From Pelagibius sp964472095 (GTDB lineage: Bacteria; Pseudomonadota; Alphaproteobacteria; Kiloniellales; Kiloniellaceae): a stretch of 64,000 nt of DNA. The position numbers and the translations under genes are program-made. Below, in pieces: positions 43,938 through 52,931 of this stretch. The stretch lies in the NCBI GenBank assembly GCA_964472095.1, contig CAYYIV010000025.1, positions 1-64,000 of the forward strand. Reading direction: 5' to 3'. Under the pieces are notes generated by a model, which made no database searches, was not told where the DNA came from, and saw only the letters and a list, made by a program, of their open reading frames with translations. Every line of letters begins with the position of its first letter. Position 1 is the stretch's first letter.

Positions 43938-45155
43938 ATGTCCGACCCGACCGCCAAGCCGCCGCTGCGCATGCCCGAGTTCGTCGCTCTCTTCTCGCTA
44001 ACGACCTCGCTGACCGCGCTCAGCATCGATGCCATCCTGCCGGCCCTGCGCGACATGGGGCAGGCCCTCGCGGTGACCGAGCCCAACAACACGCAGCTGG
44101 TCGTCACCATGTTCATCCTCGGCATGGTGTTCGGCGAAATCTTCTTCGGCCCGCTTTCCGACGCTCTCGGCCGCAAGCGCGCGATCCTCATCGGCCTGGC
44201 GCTCTTCGCGGTGGGCGCCGTGGTGGCGATGACCGCGCAGTCCCTGGAACAGGTGCTGCTCGGGCGCGTCATCCAGGGCATCGGCTGCGCCGGTCCGAAG
44301 ATCGCTTCGCGCGCGCTGGTCCGCGATCAGTACGAAGGGGCGGCGATGGCGCGCATCCTGTCCTTCATCTTCATGGTCTTCATCCTGGTGCCCATGCTGG
44401 CGCCGGCCCTCGGGCAGCTGGTGCTGACCGTGGCCGACTGGCGCGCCATCTTCTTCGTGTTCCTCATCATCGCCGCCATCAACGCGCTGTGGCTTTGGCT
44501 GCGCCAGCCGGAAACCCTGGAGCCGGCCCGGCGCATCCGCTTTTCGCCGTCCAACCTGCTGCTCAACGGCGCGCTGATCCTGCGTCACGGCAAGGTGATG
44601 GCCTATACCTTCGCGGCCGGCTTCCTCTTCGGCGCCCTGCTGCTCTACGTCAGCACCGCGCAGGCCATGTTCTTCGACCTCTACGGCATCGACGAGACCT
44701 TCCCGCTGTACTTCGCGATCATCGCCCTGGGCATTGGCATCGCCTCCTACTTCAACAGCCAGCTCGTCATGCGCTACGGCATGCACCGCCTTGCGGTCAT
44801 CGCCCTTTCGGGCCTGGTGCTGTTCAGCGCCGCCTTGCTGGCCGTGGCCGTGACCTACGACGGCGTGCCGCCCTTCGGTGCTTTCATGACGCTCTGCTTC
44901 CTCGCCTTCTGCTGCAACGGCCTGCTGTTCGGCAACATCAATGCCATGGCCATGCAGTCGCTCGGTCGCGTCGCCGGCCTCGGCGCCTCGATGATCGCCT
45001 CGGTTTCCAGCCTGACCGCCGTGGTCATCTCGGTCGCCCTGGGACGCTTCTACGACATGACGGTCTATCCGCTGGCCATCGGCTTCCTGTTGGCCGGGAT
45101 CGTCTCCCTGGCCCTGGTGCTGGCCGCCCACCGCAGCCGGGCCGGCGCCGTCTGA
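43938..45155 (+). CDS. Bcr/CflA-type MFS drug-resistance transporter
   Basis: A 405-residue major facilitator with 12 predicted helices. Motif A region is GPLSDALGRKRAILIGLALF and the DHA1 family start is LTALSIDAILPALRDMGQAL; RVIQGIGCAGPKIASRALVRDQ fits motif C/B of the Bcr/CflA subfamily. Such proteins expel small drugs or metabolites by proton antiport. No regulator is adjacent and the ribosome site is weak. Confidence 0.87.
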   Translation: MSDPTAKPPLRMPEFVALFSLTTSLTALSIDAILPALRDMGQALAVTEPNNTQLVVTMFILGMVFGEIFFGPLSDALGRKRAILIGLALFAVGAVVAMTAQSLEQVLLGRVIQGIGCAGPKIASRALVRDQYEGAAMARILSFIFMVFILVPMLAPALGQLVLTVADWRAIFFVFLIIAAINALWLWLRQPETLEPARRIRFSPSNLLLNGALILRHGKVMAYTFAAGFLFGALLLYVSTAQAMFFDLYGIDETFPLYFAIIALGIGIASYFNSQLVMRYGMHRLAVIALSGLVLFSAALLAVAVTYDGVPPFGAFMTLCFLAFCCNGLLFGNINAMAMQSLGRVAGLGASMIASVSSLTAVVISVALGRFYDMTVYPLAIGFLLAGIVSLALVLAAHRSRAGAV

Positions 45156-45311
45156 CGACGGCACAGGCGGGGTAACGCCGCTGGGCCGGCGGCCTACATC
45201 CGAATTGCCTACCCCTGCAACCACTTCAGCATTATAGTTAATCGTTTCATTCAAGACGCCGGGTTTCCTTTGCATAACCGCTGAACCGCGCCAAGTCGGG
45301 GGAGGTTATCG

Positions 45312-46706
45312 ATGTCAGGGTCCCTGTTGGAAGGTGAGCTGCCGCGCCAGGCGCCCGCAGCTTCCTTGTCCCATGAGCCGACCGTGCTGGGGCTGCGCCC
45401 GAAGCCGGCCCTCGTCTTCCTCATCGCTGCCGCTGTCTGCCTCACCCTCATCGGCTATGGCTGGTGGGCGCTGGGCGGGGCCAACGGCGCGGCGTCGTTC
45501 TCCGCGCCTGTCGTCTACCGGGTCGGCGTGGTTGTGGTGCTGATGCTGTTCATCCCCTTCACCGCCATCAGCTTCTACGTGGTGCGCCGCGACGTGCGGC
45601 GGCGTCAGCTGCGCGAGGACTGCCGCGCCCTCGGGCTCGACTACGAGCACTACTACCACATCTACAAGCGCGAGACGCGGGAGAGCCACTTCCTCTATGC
45701 CGTCTGCTTCACTTCGGTGGTGACGCTGCTCGGCCTCACGGCGGTGATGCTCGGCATGGAACTGGGCCTCAACGAGAAGCCCAACCTGCTGCTGCTCGGC
45801 GCTTTCGCGTCCAACAATCCGGAAGCGATAGAGGCCTACCAGACGGGCACGCTGCTGTTCTTCGGCATGGCCTTCCTCGGCGCATACCTCTGGGGCCTGC
45901 AGCACATCCTGCACCGCTATTACACCAGCGACCTCGTGCCCGCGGTCTACTACGGGCTCGGCACCCGCATGATCTTCGCCGCGATCATCGCCCTCATGGT
46001 CTATCACATGCTGCCGGACATCGCCGATCCCAGCGGCGCCGAGGGCGGGATGGCCAGCAGCTTCCTGCCGGCACTGGCCTTCATGATCGGCATCTTCCCG
46101 CAGCGCGCCCTGCAATACCTGACCGACCGTCTCAACGTCATCGTCAGCCCGGCCGAGGGCAAGGCGCGCGAGATTCCGCTGGAACTGATCCAGGGTATCT
46201 CGGTGAACGACAGGCTGCGCCTGGCCGAGGAAGGCATCGAGTCCTGCTTCGATCTTGCCAACGCGGAGTTCGTCCAGCTGCTCTTCACCACGCCCTACCA
46301 GCCGCTCGAGTTAATCGACTGGCAGCTGCAGGCGCGCCTGGTGCTCTACCTCGGCAAGGCGGCCGAGGAGATGCGTGACCACGGCGTGCGCACCATCAGC
46401 GACCTGAAAATGCTCGACGACACCGCTGCCGTGGAACTTGCCGAGAAGACCAGCGCCACCAAGTCGGCCGTGGCGATGGCACGCCGCAGGGCGGCCGACG
46501 ACGGCTCGGTCGAGTTCCTGGAGTCCCTGCGCCGCACCCTGGTGGCCGGCCAGGCCCTCAAGCGCTGCCCCGAAACGCCCGCCGATGGCGGACCGGCGCG
46601 GCAGAGCGAGATCGGCAACAGCAAAGAGCGGGTGGTGATCGCCAACGCGCTGCCATCGGCCACGCCACGGCCTGTACCGGACCAGCCGAGCGCCGCAGCG
46701 AGATAG
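45312..46706 (+). CDS. multi-pass membrane protein with helix-hairpin-helix-like C-terminal domain
   Basis: A 464-residue protein of no recognised family. About six helices fall in residues 33-260 (FLIAAAVCLTLIGYGWW, VVVLMLFIPFTAISFYVV, FTSVVTLLGLTAVMLGMEL, LFFGMAFLGAYLWGL and two more). A soluble part from about 280 contains LELIQGISVNDRLRLAEEGI then SCFDLANAEFVQLLFTTPY, a helix-hairpin-helix/SAM-like repeat of the sort that binds nucleic acid or mediates assembly, then helices through 420 and a disordered tail. GGGGAGG lies 5 nt before the ATG. Neighbours give no functional hint. Confidence 0.65.
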   Translation: MSGSLLEGELPRQAPAASLSHEPTVLGLRPKPALVFLIAAAVCLTLIGYGWWALGGANGAASFSAPVVYRVGVVVVLMLFIPFTAISFYVVRRDVRRRQLREDCRALGLDYEHYYHIYKRETRESHFLYAVCFTSVVTLLGLTAVMLGMELGLNEKPNLLLLGAFASNNPEAIEAYQTGTLLFFGMAFLGAYLWGLQHILHRYYTSDLVPAVYYGLGTRMIFAAIIALMVYHMLPDIADPSGAEGGMASSFLPALAFMIGIFPQRALQYLTDRLNVIVSPAEGKAREIPLELIQGISVNDRLRLAEEGIESCFDLANAEFVQLLFTTPYQPLELIDWQLQARLVLYLGKAAEEMRDHGVRTISDLKMLDDTAAVELAEKTSATKSAVAMARRRAADDGSVEFLESLRRTLVAGQALKRCPETPADGGPARQSEIGNSKERVVIANALPSATPRPVPDQPSAAAR

Positions 46707-46827
46707 CCGAAGAACGACGCTCCACGACGGTGAAAGGCTTGCCGCCGCCGCCAACCTGCTTTAATGGCGGGGCTGCCCGGGCCGCCGACGCGCCGAGGGC
46801 CGACTCCCTTGCGGCGCAGGACCGTTC

Positions 46828-47988
46828 ATGACCGTTGTCCCCCAAGCCTTCTCCCTCAATGCGGTGCCGGAAATCCACTTCGGCCCGGGCCGCGTCCGCG
46901 ACCTTGCCGCCGACGCAACCGCCGTCTCTCCCGGCGCAACCCGGGTGCTGCTGGTCGCCGACGCTGCCCTGGTGAACCTCGGCCTCGTCGCGCCGATCCA
47001 GCGCGCCTTGGAAGACGCCGGCCTGAGAACCGCCCTCTTTGACGACATCGCCGGGGAGCCCAAGGCCTATCAGATCGACGCTGCCGCCGAGGCGGCCCGA
47101 GCCATCGACGCCGGCGTCGTGATCGCCATCGGCGGCGGCTCGGCGCTCGACATCGGCAAGGTCGCCGCCGCCATCGCGCCGGCCGGCCACGAGGCCATGC
47201 ACTACGCCCTCGCCGCCCATCTCCTGCCCGCCGCCGGCGTTCCGGCGATCTGCGTGCCGACCACGGCAGGCACCGGCTCGGAGCTTTCGGCCACCAACAT
47301 CTTCGCTAACGAGGCCGGCAAGAAGCTGTGGATCTGGGGTCAGGAGACCAAGCCCAAGCGGGTCGTGCTCGACCCGGAGCTGACGGTCTCCCTGCCACCG
47401 CCGCTGACCGCCTGGACCGGCCTGGACGCCTTCGTCCACGCGCTGGAATCCTGCACCAACCGCAACGCCAACCCGGGCAATTCGCTGACCGCCTGGAAGG
47501 CGCTGGCGCTGATCGCTGGCGCCCTGGAGACGGCTGTGACCGAGCCGCGCAATCTCAAGGCGCGCGGCGACCTGCTGTTCGGCTCGGCGCTGGCCGGCAT
47601 CGCCATCGACAACTGCGGCACCGCCGTGGCCCACAACATCTCCCACGCGCTGGCGGGCCTCGCGCCGGTGCACCACGGCCTCGCCACCGCGCTCGGCCTG
47701 GAGACGACGCTCGCCTGGTCGGTGGCAGCCGACGACGGGAGCTTCGCCGCCGCCGCACGCGCCTGCGGCCTTGCGGAGGCAGCGGCGCTGCCGGCCTGGT
47801 ACAGCGACCTCATGACCCGCTGCGGCGTCGCCCGCCGCCTGCCCGAAGCGTTCAAGGCCTTCGACGCCGCCGCGCTGGCCGCCGAGATGCGCGCGCCGGA
47901 GAACCTGCCCATGCGCAAGGCCACGGCGCGCCCGGTTGAGGAAGCCGACCTCGACCGCTTCGCCGCCGCCGTCATGGCGCTCGCCTGA
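46828..47988 (+). CDS. iron-containing alcohol dehydrogenase
   Basis: A 386-residue group III (Fe-type) alcohol dehydrogenase. NAD(P) site VIAIGGGSALDIGKVAA, then PTTAGTGSELSATNIF; metal ligands fit Asp and His in TGLDAFVHALES and His in AHNISHALAG and PVHHGLATAL. The family reduces aldehydes, ketones or maleylacetate-type compounds. It ends 19 bp before the enolase-superfamily gene, so both are likely in one transcript and may act on the same acid or sugar-acid substrate. Confidence 0.88.
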   Translation: MTVVPQAFSLNAVPEIHFGPGRVRDLAADATAVSPGATRVLLVADAALVNLGLVAPIQRALEDAGLRTALFDDIAGEPKAYQIDAAAEAARAIDAGVVIAIGGGSALDIGKVAAAIAPAGHEAMHYALAAHLLPAAGVPAICVPTTAGTGSELSATNIFANEAGKKLWIWGQETKPKRVVLDPELTVSLPPPLTAWTGLDAFVHALESCTNRNANPGNSLTAWKALALIAGALETAVTEPRNLKARGDLLFGSALAGIAIDNCGTAVAHNISHALAGLAPVHHGLATALGLETTLAWSVAADDGSFAAAARACGLAEAAALPAWYSDLMTRCGVARRLPEAFKAFDAAALAAEMRAPENLPMRKATARPVEEADLDRFAAAVMALA

Positions 47989-48007
47989 AACCCGGAGCTA
48001 TCCCCTC

Positions 48008-49117
48008 ATGGTCACCATCGCCGCCATCGACGTCAGCCACCATCGCCTGCCGCTCGACCCGCCCTTCGTGGCCAGCTGGGACGGGCGGCCGCGCCGCCAG
48101 TTCGACGTCACCGTGGTGCAGGTGACCGACAGCGAGGGGCGCGTCGGTATCGGCTCCGGCGACCTGCTGCTCGGATTGAAGGGGCACGAGGACCTCTTCA
48201 TCGGCGAGGACCCGCGCCGCCTGGAGCGGCACTACGAGGTGCTCTCGCACATCCAGTTCCACTACGGCCGCTGCTGGCCGCTCGACCTGGCGCTCTGGGA
48301 TCTCACCGGCAAGATCACCGGCGAGCCGGTGTGGCGCCTGCTCGGCGGGCGCAGCGACCGGGTGCGCGCCTATGCCTCCTCCGGCGTGCTGCGCGATCCC
48401 GGGGCCCTGGCCGAGACCGCCGAGCGTTTTGCCGACGCCGGCTTCGGCGCCATGAAGCTGCGCTTCCGCCGCGGCGACTGGCGCGACGACATCGCCGCGC
48501 TGGAGACCGTGCGCGAGCGCATCGGCAGCCGCATGGAGCTGATGGTCGACTGCAATCAGGGCTGGCGCATGCCCTGGGACACCGAAGCCCCCTGGACCTT
48601 GAAGGACGCGCTGGCCGTGGCGCGAGAGCTGGAGCGCCTCGACGTCTATTGGATGGAGGAGCCGCTGCACCGCGCCGACCGCGGCGGCCTGAAGCGCCTG
48701 CGCGACAGCGTCGACCTGCGCATCGCCGGCGGCGAAATGACCCGCGAGCTCTACGAGTTCCGCGACCTCATCGCCGAGGGCTGCCTCGACGTGGTGCAGC
48801 CTGACTGCGCCCTGGTCGGCGGCATCACCGGCCTGCGCCGGGTGGCGGTGATGGCGCGGGAGTTCGGCATCGCCTTCACGCCGCATACCTGGTCGAACGG
48901 CTTCGGCGTGGTGGCCAACACCCACCTGACGGCCGGCCTCGGCGAGGCGGCCTTCATCGAGTTCCCCTGCGATCCCCCCGAATGGAGCCTGGAGCGCCGC
49001 GACTACCTGCTGGCCCGGCCCTTCGACCACCAGGACGGCTGGTTGCAGCTCAGCGACGCGCCAGGCTTCGGGATCGAGCTGGACAGGGACCGCCTCGCCG
49101 CCACCAGAATCGGCTGA
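48008..49117 (+). CDS. mandelate racemase/muconate lactonizing enzyme family protein
   Basis: A 369-residue enolase-superfamily enzyme. Start at 48008 avoids a frame running back into the dehydrogenase gene. Metal ligands D181 (VDCNQG), E217 (YWMEEPL) and E243 (AGGEM); general bases K150 in the K-x-R motif (MKLRF) and the D266/H293 dyad (QPDCALVGG, TPHTWSNG). This residue set places it in the mandelate racemase subgroup, whose members mostly dehydrate sugar acids or racemise hydroxy acids. Follows the Fe-type dehydrogenase by 19 bp. Confidence 0.88.
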   Translation: MVTIAAIDVSHHRLPLDPPFVASWDGRPRRQFDVTVVQVTDSEGRVGIGSGDLLLGLKGHEDLFIGEDPRRLERHYEVLSHIQFHYGRCWPLDLALWDLTGKITGEPVWRLLGGRSDRVRAYASSGVLRDPGALAETAERFADAGFGAMKLRFRRGDWRDDIAALETVRERIGSRMELMVDCNQGWRMPWDTEAPWTLKDALAVARELERLDVYWMEEPLHRADRGGLKRLRDSVDLRIAGGEMTRELYEFRDLIAEGCLDVVQPDCALVGGITGLRRVAVMAREFGIAFTPHTWSNGFGVVANTHLTAGLGEAAFIEFPCDPPEWSLERRDYLLARPFDHQDGWLQLSDAPGFGIELDRDRLAATRIG

Positions 49118-49366
49118 ACCGACGCGGCTGCGCCGCAAGCCGGCGGCAATCCGACTCTACACACCACTTACGCGATTGAGATGCCGGATCGCCTTGACCT
49201 ATAGATGCAACGCTTTCACACCTGGAGCGGGAACCATCAAGCGACAGAACATAGATATTTATCATTGATCTATCGGTTAATATTCAGACTCCATAGCAAC
49301 AGGGTCCGAAACTTTTCCCGGAGGACCGCAACCGCTTAAGCTTCGGTTCACCAAAGCGCCGTCAGA

Positions 49367-50560
49367 ATGCGCGCGTTCCACGGCCGGACCCAGAAGCCAA
49401 GCGGAATGGCTCGGATCGCCGGGGGCCTGGGCAAGTGGAGACTTTCACGCGAGGGGTTGAAGCGCGTGTTCGACGGAAAGCAGCGCAACGCCGATCGGGC
49501 CAACGACTTCGTGGTAATCCAGGAAGGCCTGGACACGCTGCACATCGGCCTGTCCATTTTCGATGCCGGGCTGCGCCTCCTCGCCTTCAACCAGGCTTAC
49601 CTGACGCTGTTGCAGTTCCCGCCTGAACTGGGCCGGTTGGGCACGCCGCTGGAAGCCTTCTTCCGTTTCAGCGCCGAGCGCGGCGAGTACGGCGAGGGTG
49701 ACATCGGCGAACTGGTCGAACAGCGCCTCGCCCTGGCTCGCAAGTTCGAGCCGCACAGCTACCACCGGCGCCGCCTGGACGGCACTGTGATCGAGGTGAC
49801 CGGGCGCCCCCTCGCCTCCGGCGGCTTCGTCTCCAGCTACACCGACATCACCGACGTCGTCCGCGCCCGCGAGGCTGTGGAGGCCAAGGAGCAGGAGATG
49901 ACCCGCCACCTCGAGGACATCGACCTGGAGCGGGCGATGGTCGAGCAGCAGGCGCAGCAGATGGTCCACATGGCCGAGGACCTGGCCCTCCGCAACAAGG
50001 AGATCGAGAAGAGTCGCGCGGAGAGCGATTTCCAGGCCAGGCACGACGTGCTGACAGGCCTGCCCAACCGCCGCTACTTCGTCGACTACCTCGATCAGGT
50101 GCTCTCCGTTGCCGCCTCTGCCGGCGCCAGCAAGGCCCTGTTCTTCGTCGACCTCGACAACTTCAAGCCGGTGAACGACCAGCTGGGCCACGACCACGGC
50201 GACAAGCTGCTGCGCAAGGTGGCGCTGCGGCTGACCTCCTCGGTGCGCGACAGCGACTTCGTGGCGCGGCTCGGCGGCGACGAGTTCGCCGTCATCGCCG
50301 CCATGAAGCCCGAGAACGGCGTGAACGGCGTTCGGATGGTGGCCGAGCGCATCCTCGAATCGCTGAGCCTCACCGTCGAAGGCGCCGAGCCGCCGATCAC
50401 CATCGCCGCCAGCATCGGCATCGCGCTCTATCCGACCGACGCCGACGACCGGGAAGGCCTGCTGCGGGCGGCCGACACCGCGATGTACGAAGCCAAGGGC
50501 GCCGGCCGCAACCGCATCGTCTTCGCCAGCGAGATCGAGGGCGCGAAAGACAGCCGCTAA
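49367..50560 (+). CDS. PAS_7-GGDEF diguanylate cyclase
   Basis: A 397-residue cytoplasmic signalling protein. Residues 48-168 form a PAS_7-like sensor (GLDTLHIGLSIFDAGLRLLAF then YTDITDVVRAREAV), 170-220 a coiled coil, and 222-390 a GGDEF domain: DVLTGLPNRRYF, VDLDNFKPVND and RLGGDEFAVI (GGDEF at 303-307). The RxxD inhibitory site is intact (R294, D297), five residues before the active site, so it should make c-di-GMP with product feedback. No EAL domain. ATG 49406 is another possible start. The AT-rich 249-bp leader holds ATAGAT/ATCTAT arms (49251-49273). Confidence 0.88.
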   Translation: MRAFHGRTQKPSGMARIAGGLGKWRLSREGLKRVFDGKQRNADRANDFVVIQEGLDTLHIGLSIFDAGLRLLAFNQAYLTLLQFPPELGRLGTPLEAFFRFSAERGEYGEGDIGELVEQRLALARKFEPHSYHRRRLDGTVIEVTGRPLASGGFVSSYTDITDVVRAREAVEAKEQEMTRHLEDIDLERAMVEQQAQQMVHMAEDLALRNKEIEKSRAESDFQARHDVLTGLPNRRYFVDYLDQVLSVAASAGASKALFFVDLDNFKPVNDQLGHDHGDKLLRKVALRLTSSVRDSDFVARLGGDEFAVIAAMKPENGVNGVRMVAERILESLSLTVEGAEPPITIAASIGIALYPTDADDREGLLRAADTAMYEAKGAGRNRIVFASEIEGAKDSR

Positions 50561-50589
50561 AGGTACCGAACGCGGGACTCCGCAGTTCG

Positions 50590-51534
50590 CTAGGAGCCGG
50601 AGACCTCCGTCAACGTGTCGAGGTAGGTCGCGTTGCCGCCGGTCAGGGCCACCGCCTTCAGGGCGGCCTCGATCGCTTCGTCGCGCCGCCCCTGACGGCT
50701 CAGCGCATAGGCGAGATTGTTCCAGGCGGCCGCCGCTTCCGGCGCGCCCGCGATCGCCGTACGAAACGCCTCCTCCGCCGCCGCGAAGCGCCCGAGCGCG
50801 AACCAGGCATTACCCTGGCCGATCCAGGCCGCGGTTTCCTGCGGCCAGCGCTTCACGATTGCCTGGTAGGCCGTGGCGGCGGCCTGGTGCTGCCCGGCCT
50901 GCTCCAGCCCCGCGGCGGCCAGCAGCACCGCGCGGCGGTCATGGCTTGCCGGCAGCCGGGCCGGCGGCAGCGTCACCAGGGCCCACTGGTCGCTGCGGTT
51001 CCAGGTCCGCTCGAAGGCATGGAGGGGCGTCACGAGGCGCTCCGTGGTGCCCGAATGGAGAATGATCTCGCGCCGCTCCAGGTCGTAGCCGGTCACGACG
51101 GCGAAGTGCCACTGCGGCCACCATTGCAGCGCGAGGTTCTGGAAGACGAGAACGGGGTTTCCGGCCGCAACTTCCGCCAGCAGGTTATCGAGGCCGCCGA
51201 TCTCCACCGCCAGGCGCCCCTTGCGCCGCGCCGCCGCGACGATGTCAGGGGCGAGCGTTCCTTCCCGCCCGGGCGTGTAGACCAACGGCGCAACGCTGTC
51301 AGGCGTTTCATCCAGGCCCGACCATGCCAGGGTCATGGCCAATGCGGCCGGACCACAGTAGTAGGCTTCCTGAGGGAAGAACGGCACCGACTCCAGCTCG
51401 GTGCGCGGCGGCAGTTCCCCCGGCGCATCGATCAGCCGCGCCGTCTGCGGCGCGGCGCAGGCCGCGACGGCGATCAGCAGGACAACGGCCAGTCCCCCCT
51501 TGCGGAAGGGACCGGCCATCGCGCGGAAATTCAC
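50590..51534 (-). CDS. PA2778-like C39-family cysteine peptidase lipoprotein with TPR
   Basis: A 314-residue protein with a lipoprotein leader (LAVVLLIAVAAC, lipobox Cys about residue 27). The C39-like domain shows FFPQEAYYCGPAALAMTLAW, with the catalytic Cys after Q-x5, and WHFAVVTGYDLERREIILHSG with the His. Residues 205-310 are two or three TPRs (AAWIGQGNAWFALGRFAAAEEAF). This is the PA2778 family arrangement. Substrate unknown. Its ATG overlaps the stop of the PA2779-like gene (ATGA), as the two families usually occur together. Confidence 0.82.
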   Translation of the reverse strand: MNFRAMAGPFRKGGLAVVLLIAVAACAAPQTARLIDAPGELPPRTELESVPFFPQEAYYCGPAALAMTLAWSGLDETPDSVAPLVYTPGREGTLAPDIVAAARRKGRLAVEIGGLDNLLAEVAAGNPVLVFQNLALQWWPQWHFAVVTGYDLERREIILHSGTTERLVTPLHAFERTWNRSDQWALVTLPPARLPASHDRRAVLLAAAGLEQAGQHQAAATAYQAIVKRWPQETAAWIGQGNAWFALGRFAAAEEAFRTAIAGAPEAAAAWNNLAYALSRQGRRDEAIEAALKAVALTGGNATYLDTLTEVSGS

Positions 51535-51929
51535 CTCGCGCAGCGGGTGAAGTTGAAGATGCTGGTCAGGCAGAGCAGGTCGGTGACCAGGAGCACAATG
51601 AAGATGAGCACCGCAGCGCCGATGATGATGCCAATTGCGCTTTGGCCTGCCGGCAACTCGTCGAGGCGCGCGGTGACCTGCGCGACCTCTGCGTCGGACA
51701 GGGCCGCCACGCGCGCCGCCGCCTCATTCGGGTCGATGCCCTGGCGCTGCAGCTCCTGGCGAACTTCGCCACGCTGCATCAAGGCGTTCAGCCGGTCGCG
51801 ATCGGTCGCCAGCGAGGTGTCCTCGTTGATGACCTCACCGGTCGTGACCATGGCAGCCTGCGCGGGCACCAGCACCACGGACTGCAACCCGAGTGTCGCA
51901 ACGAGCAACGCAACGATCAGATGCTTCAC
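51531..51929 (-). CDS. PA2779-like small membrane protein
   Basis: A 132-residue protein. The GTG start at 51929 follows GGGAGGAG and opens a signal sequence (KHLIVALLVATLGLQSVVLV, then PAQA). A helical, charged middle (RDRLNALMQRGEVRQELQRQGIDP) is followed by a terminal helix (AIGIIIGAAVLIFIVLLVTDLLC) and TRCAR. Matches the PA2779 family, partner of PA2778-like peptidases; perhaps the substrate or anchor of the peptidase, but this is not known. Confidence 0.8.
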   Translation of the reverse strand: MKHLIVALLVATLGLQSVVLVPAQAAMVTTGEVINEDTSLATDRDRLNALMQRGEVRQELQRQGIDPNEAAARVAALSDAEVAQVTARLDELPAGQSAIGIIIGAAVLIFIVLLVTDLLCLTSIFNFTRCAR

Positions 51930-52068
51930 GATCTCCTCCCGTCTTTGACTGCGGCCGAAGCAGGGCTCCGGCCGCCTTTGTAATGGGATTTTAATCGAAG
52001 CGTCGCAAGAGGCACAAGCGAAGGTGCTCGCGGGACACAGCAAACGCAGACGTTGACCCAGCTTTGCC

Positions 52069-52908
52069 TCAGATCACCGCTCTGGCCCTGGCGTACTGGC
52101 CTGGAGTCACGCCGTAGATCTTCTTGAAGTGGCGAGACAGCGCCGACTGGTCGTAGAAGCCGACGGCAGCCGCCGTCTCGGCCAGGCCCAGGCCTTGGGC
52201 GAGCAGGCGCCTGGCCTGCTGCAGGCGTAGTTGCGTAAGGTAGACGTGCGGCGGCAGGCCGAGCTCCTTCTTGAAGCTGCGCACCAGGTGAAAGGCGCTC
52301 ATGCCGGCCAGGGCCGCCAGGTCCTCGAGCGAAACCGCTTCGGCGTAGTGAGCCTGCAGGTAATCCGCCACCCGGCCGATCCGCGAGCGCTCCTGCCCCG
52401 GCACCGCCTGCCGCGGCCGCGGGCTGCCATGGCGGCGGTAGAGTTCCGCCATGGCGGCGAGCAGAGCGCTCTGCCGGCCCAGCACCGAGCCTCCGCCTTG
52501 CGTCGCGACGTGCAGGTTCCGCAGGGTGGCGCTCAATGCCGGGTCCGCCAGTTTGTTGGTGCAGAAGCCCGGCAGCGATTCCCTGGGCACCTCCAGGTCG
52601 GCCGCCAGACGCTCCAGCGCCCGGCCGTCCAGGTAGAAGGCGCGATAGCACCAGCGCGCGCTGCGGCCCATGCGCCCGGCATGCGGCTCACCCGGATTGA
52701 ACACCAGGGTGGCGCCCTTCTCCGCAACGTCGTTGACCCCGCGGCTGTCGAATTCGGCGCCGCCCTGCTCAGTCACCGCGATGACCATCTCATCGTGGAC
52801 GTGGGGCGAGAATTCATGGCTGGTGAAGTCGGCGCGCAGCAGCAGGACGCCCGGCAAGGCGGCGTCGCCCCAGAGATCGCAGCGGTTTTCGGCGGGCTTG
52901 CGTGACAT
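52069..52908 (-). CDS. AraC family transcriptional regulator
   Basis: A 279-residue regulator: an N-terminal cupin-type effector domain (FSPHVHDEMVIAVTEQGGAEF, FNPGEPHAGRM) and two C-terminal helix-turn-helix units (VSLEDLAALAGMSAFHLVRSFK and GLAETAAAVGFYDQSALSRHFKK), closing with the AraC signature up to YGVTPGQYARAR. Start at 52908; the longer frame passes through the SDR gene. It follows that gene by 23 bp and may control it and an amino-acid or amine exporter elsewhere (inference). Confidence 0.88.
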   Translation of the reverse strand: MSRKPAENRCDLWGDAALPGVLLLRADFTSHEFSPHVHDEMVIAVTEQGGAEFDSRGVNDVAEKGATLVFNPGEPHAGRMGRSARWCYRAFYLDGRALERLAADLEVPRESLPGFCTNKLADPALSATLRNLHVATQGGGSVLGRQSALLAAMAELYRRHGSPRPRQAVPGQERSRIGRVADYLQAHYAEAVSLEDLAALAGMSAFHLVRSFKKELGLPPHVYLTQLRLQQARRLLAQGLGLAETAAAVGFYDQSALSRHFKKIYGVTPGQYARARAVI

Positions 52909-52931
52909 GGTCGGGCTCCGGTCGATCCATG

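Noticed and set aside
45205..45238. Promoter TTGCCT/TATAGT upstream of the membrane protein at 45312
   Set aside because: The spacer is about 22 bp, too long for a standard promoter.
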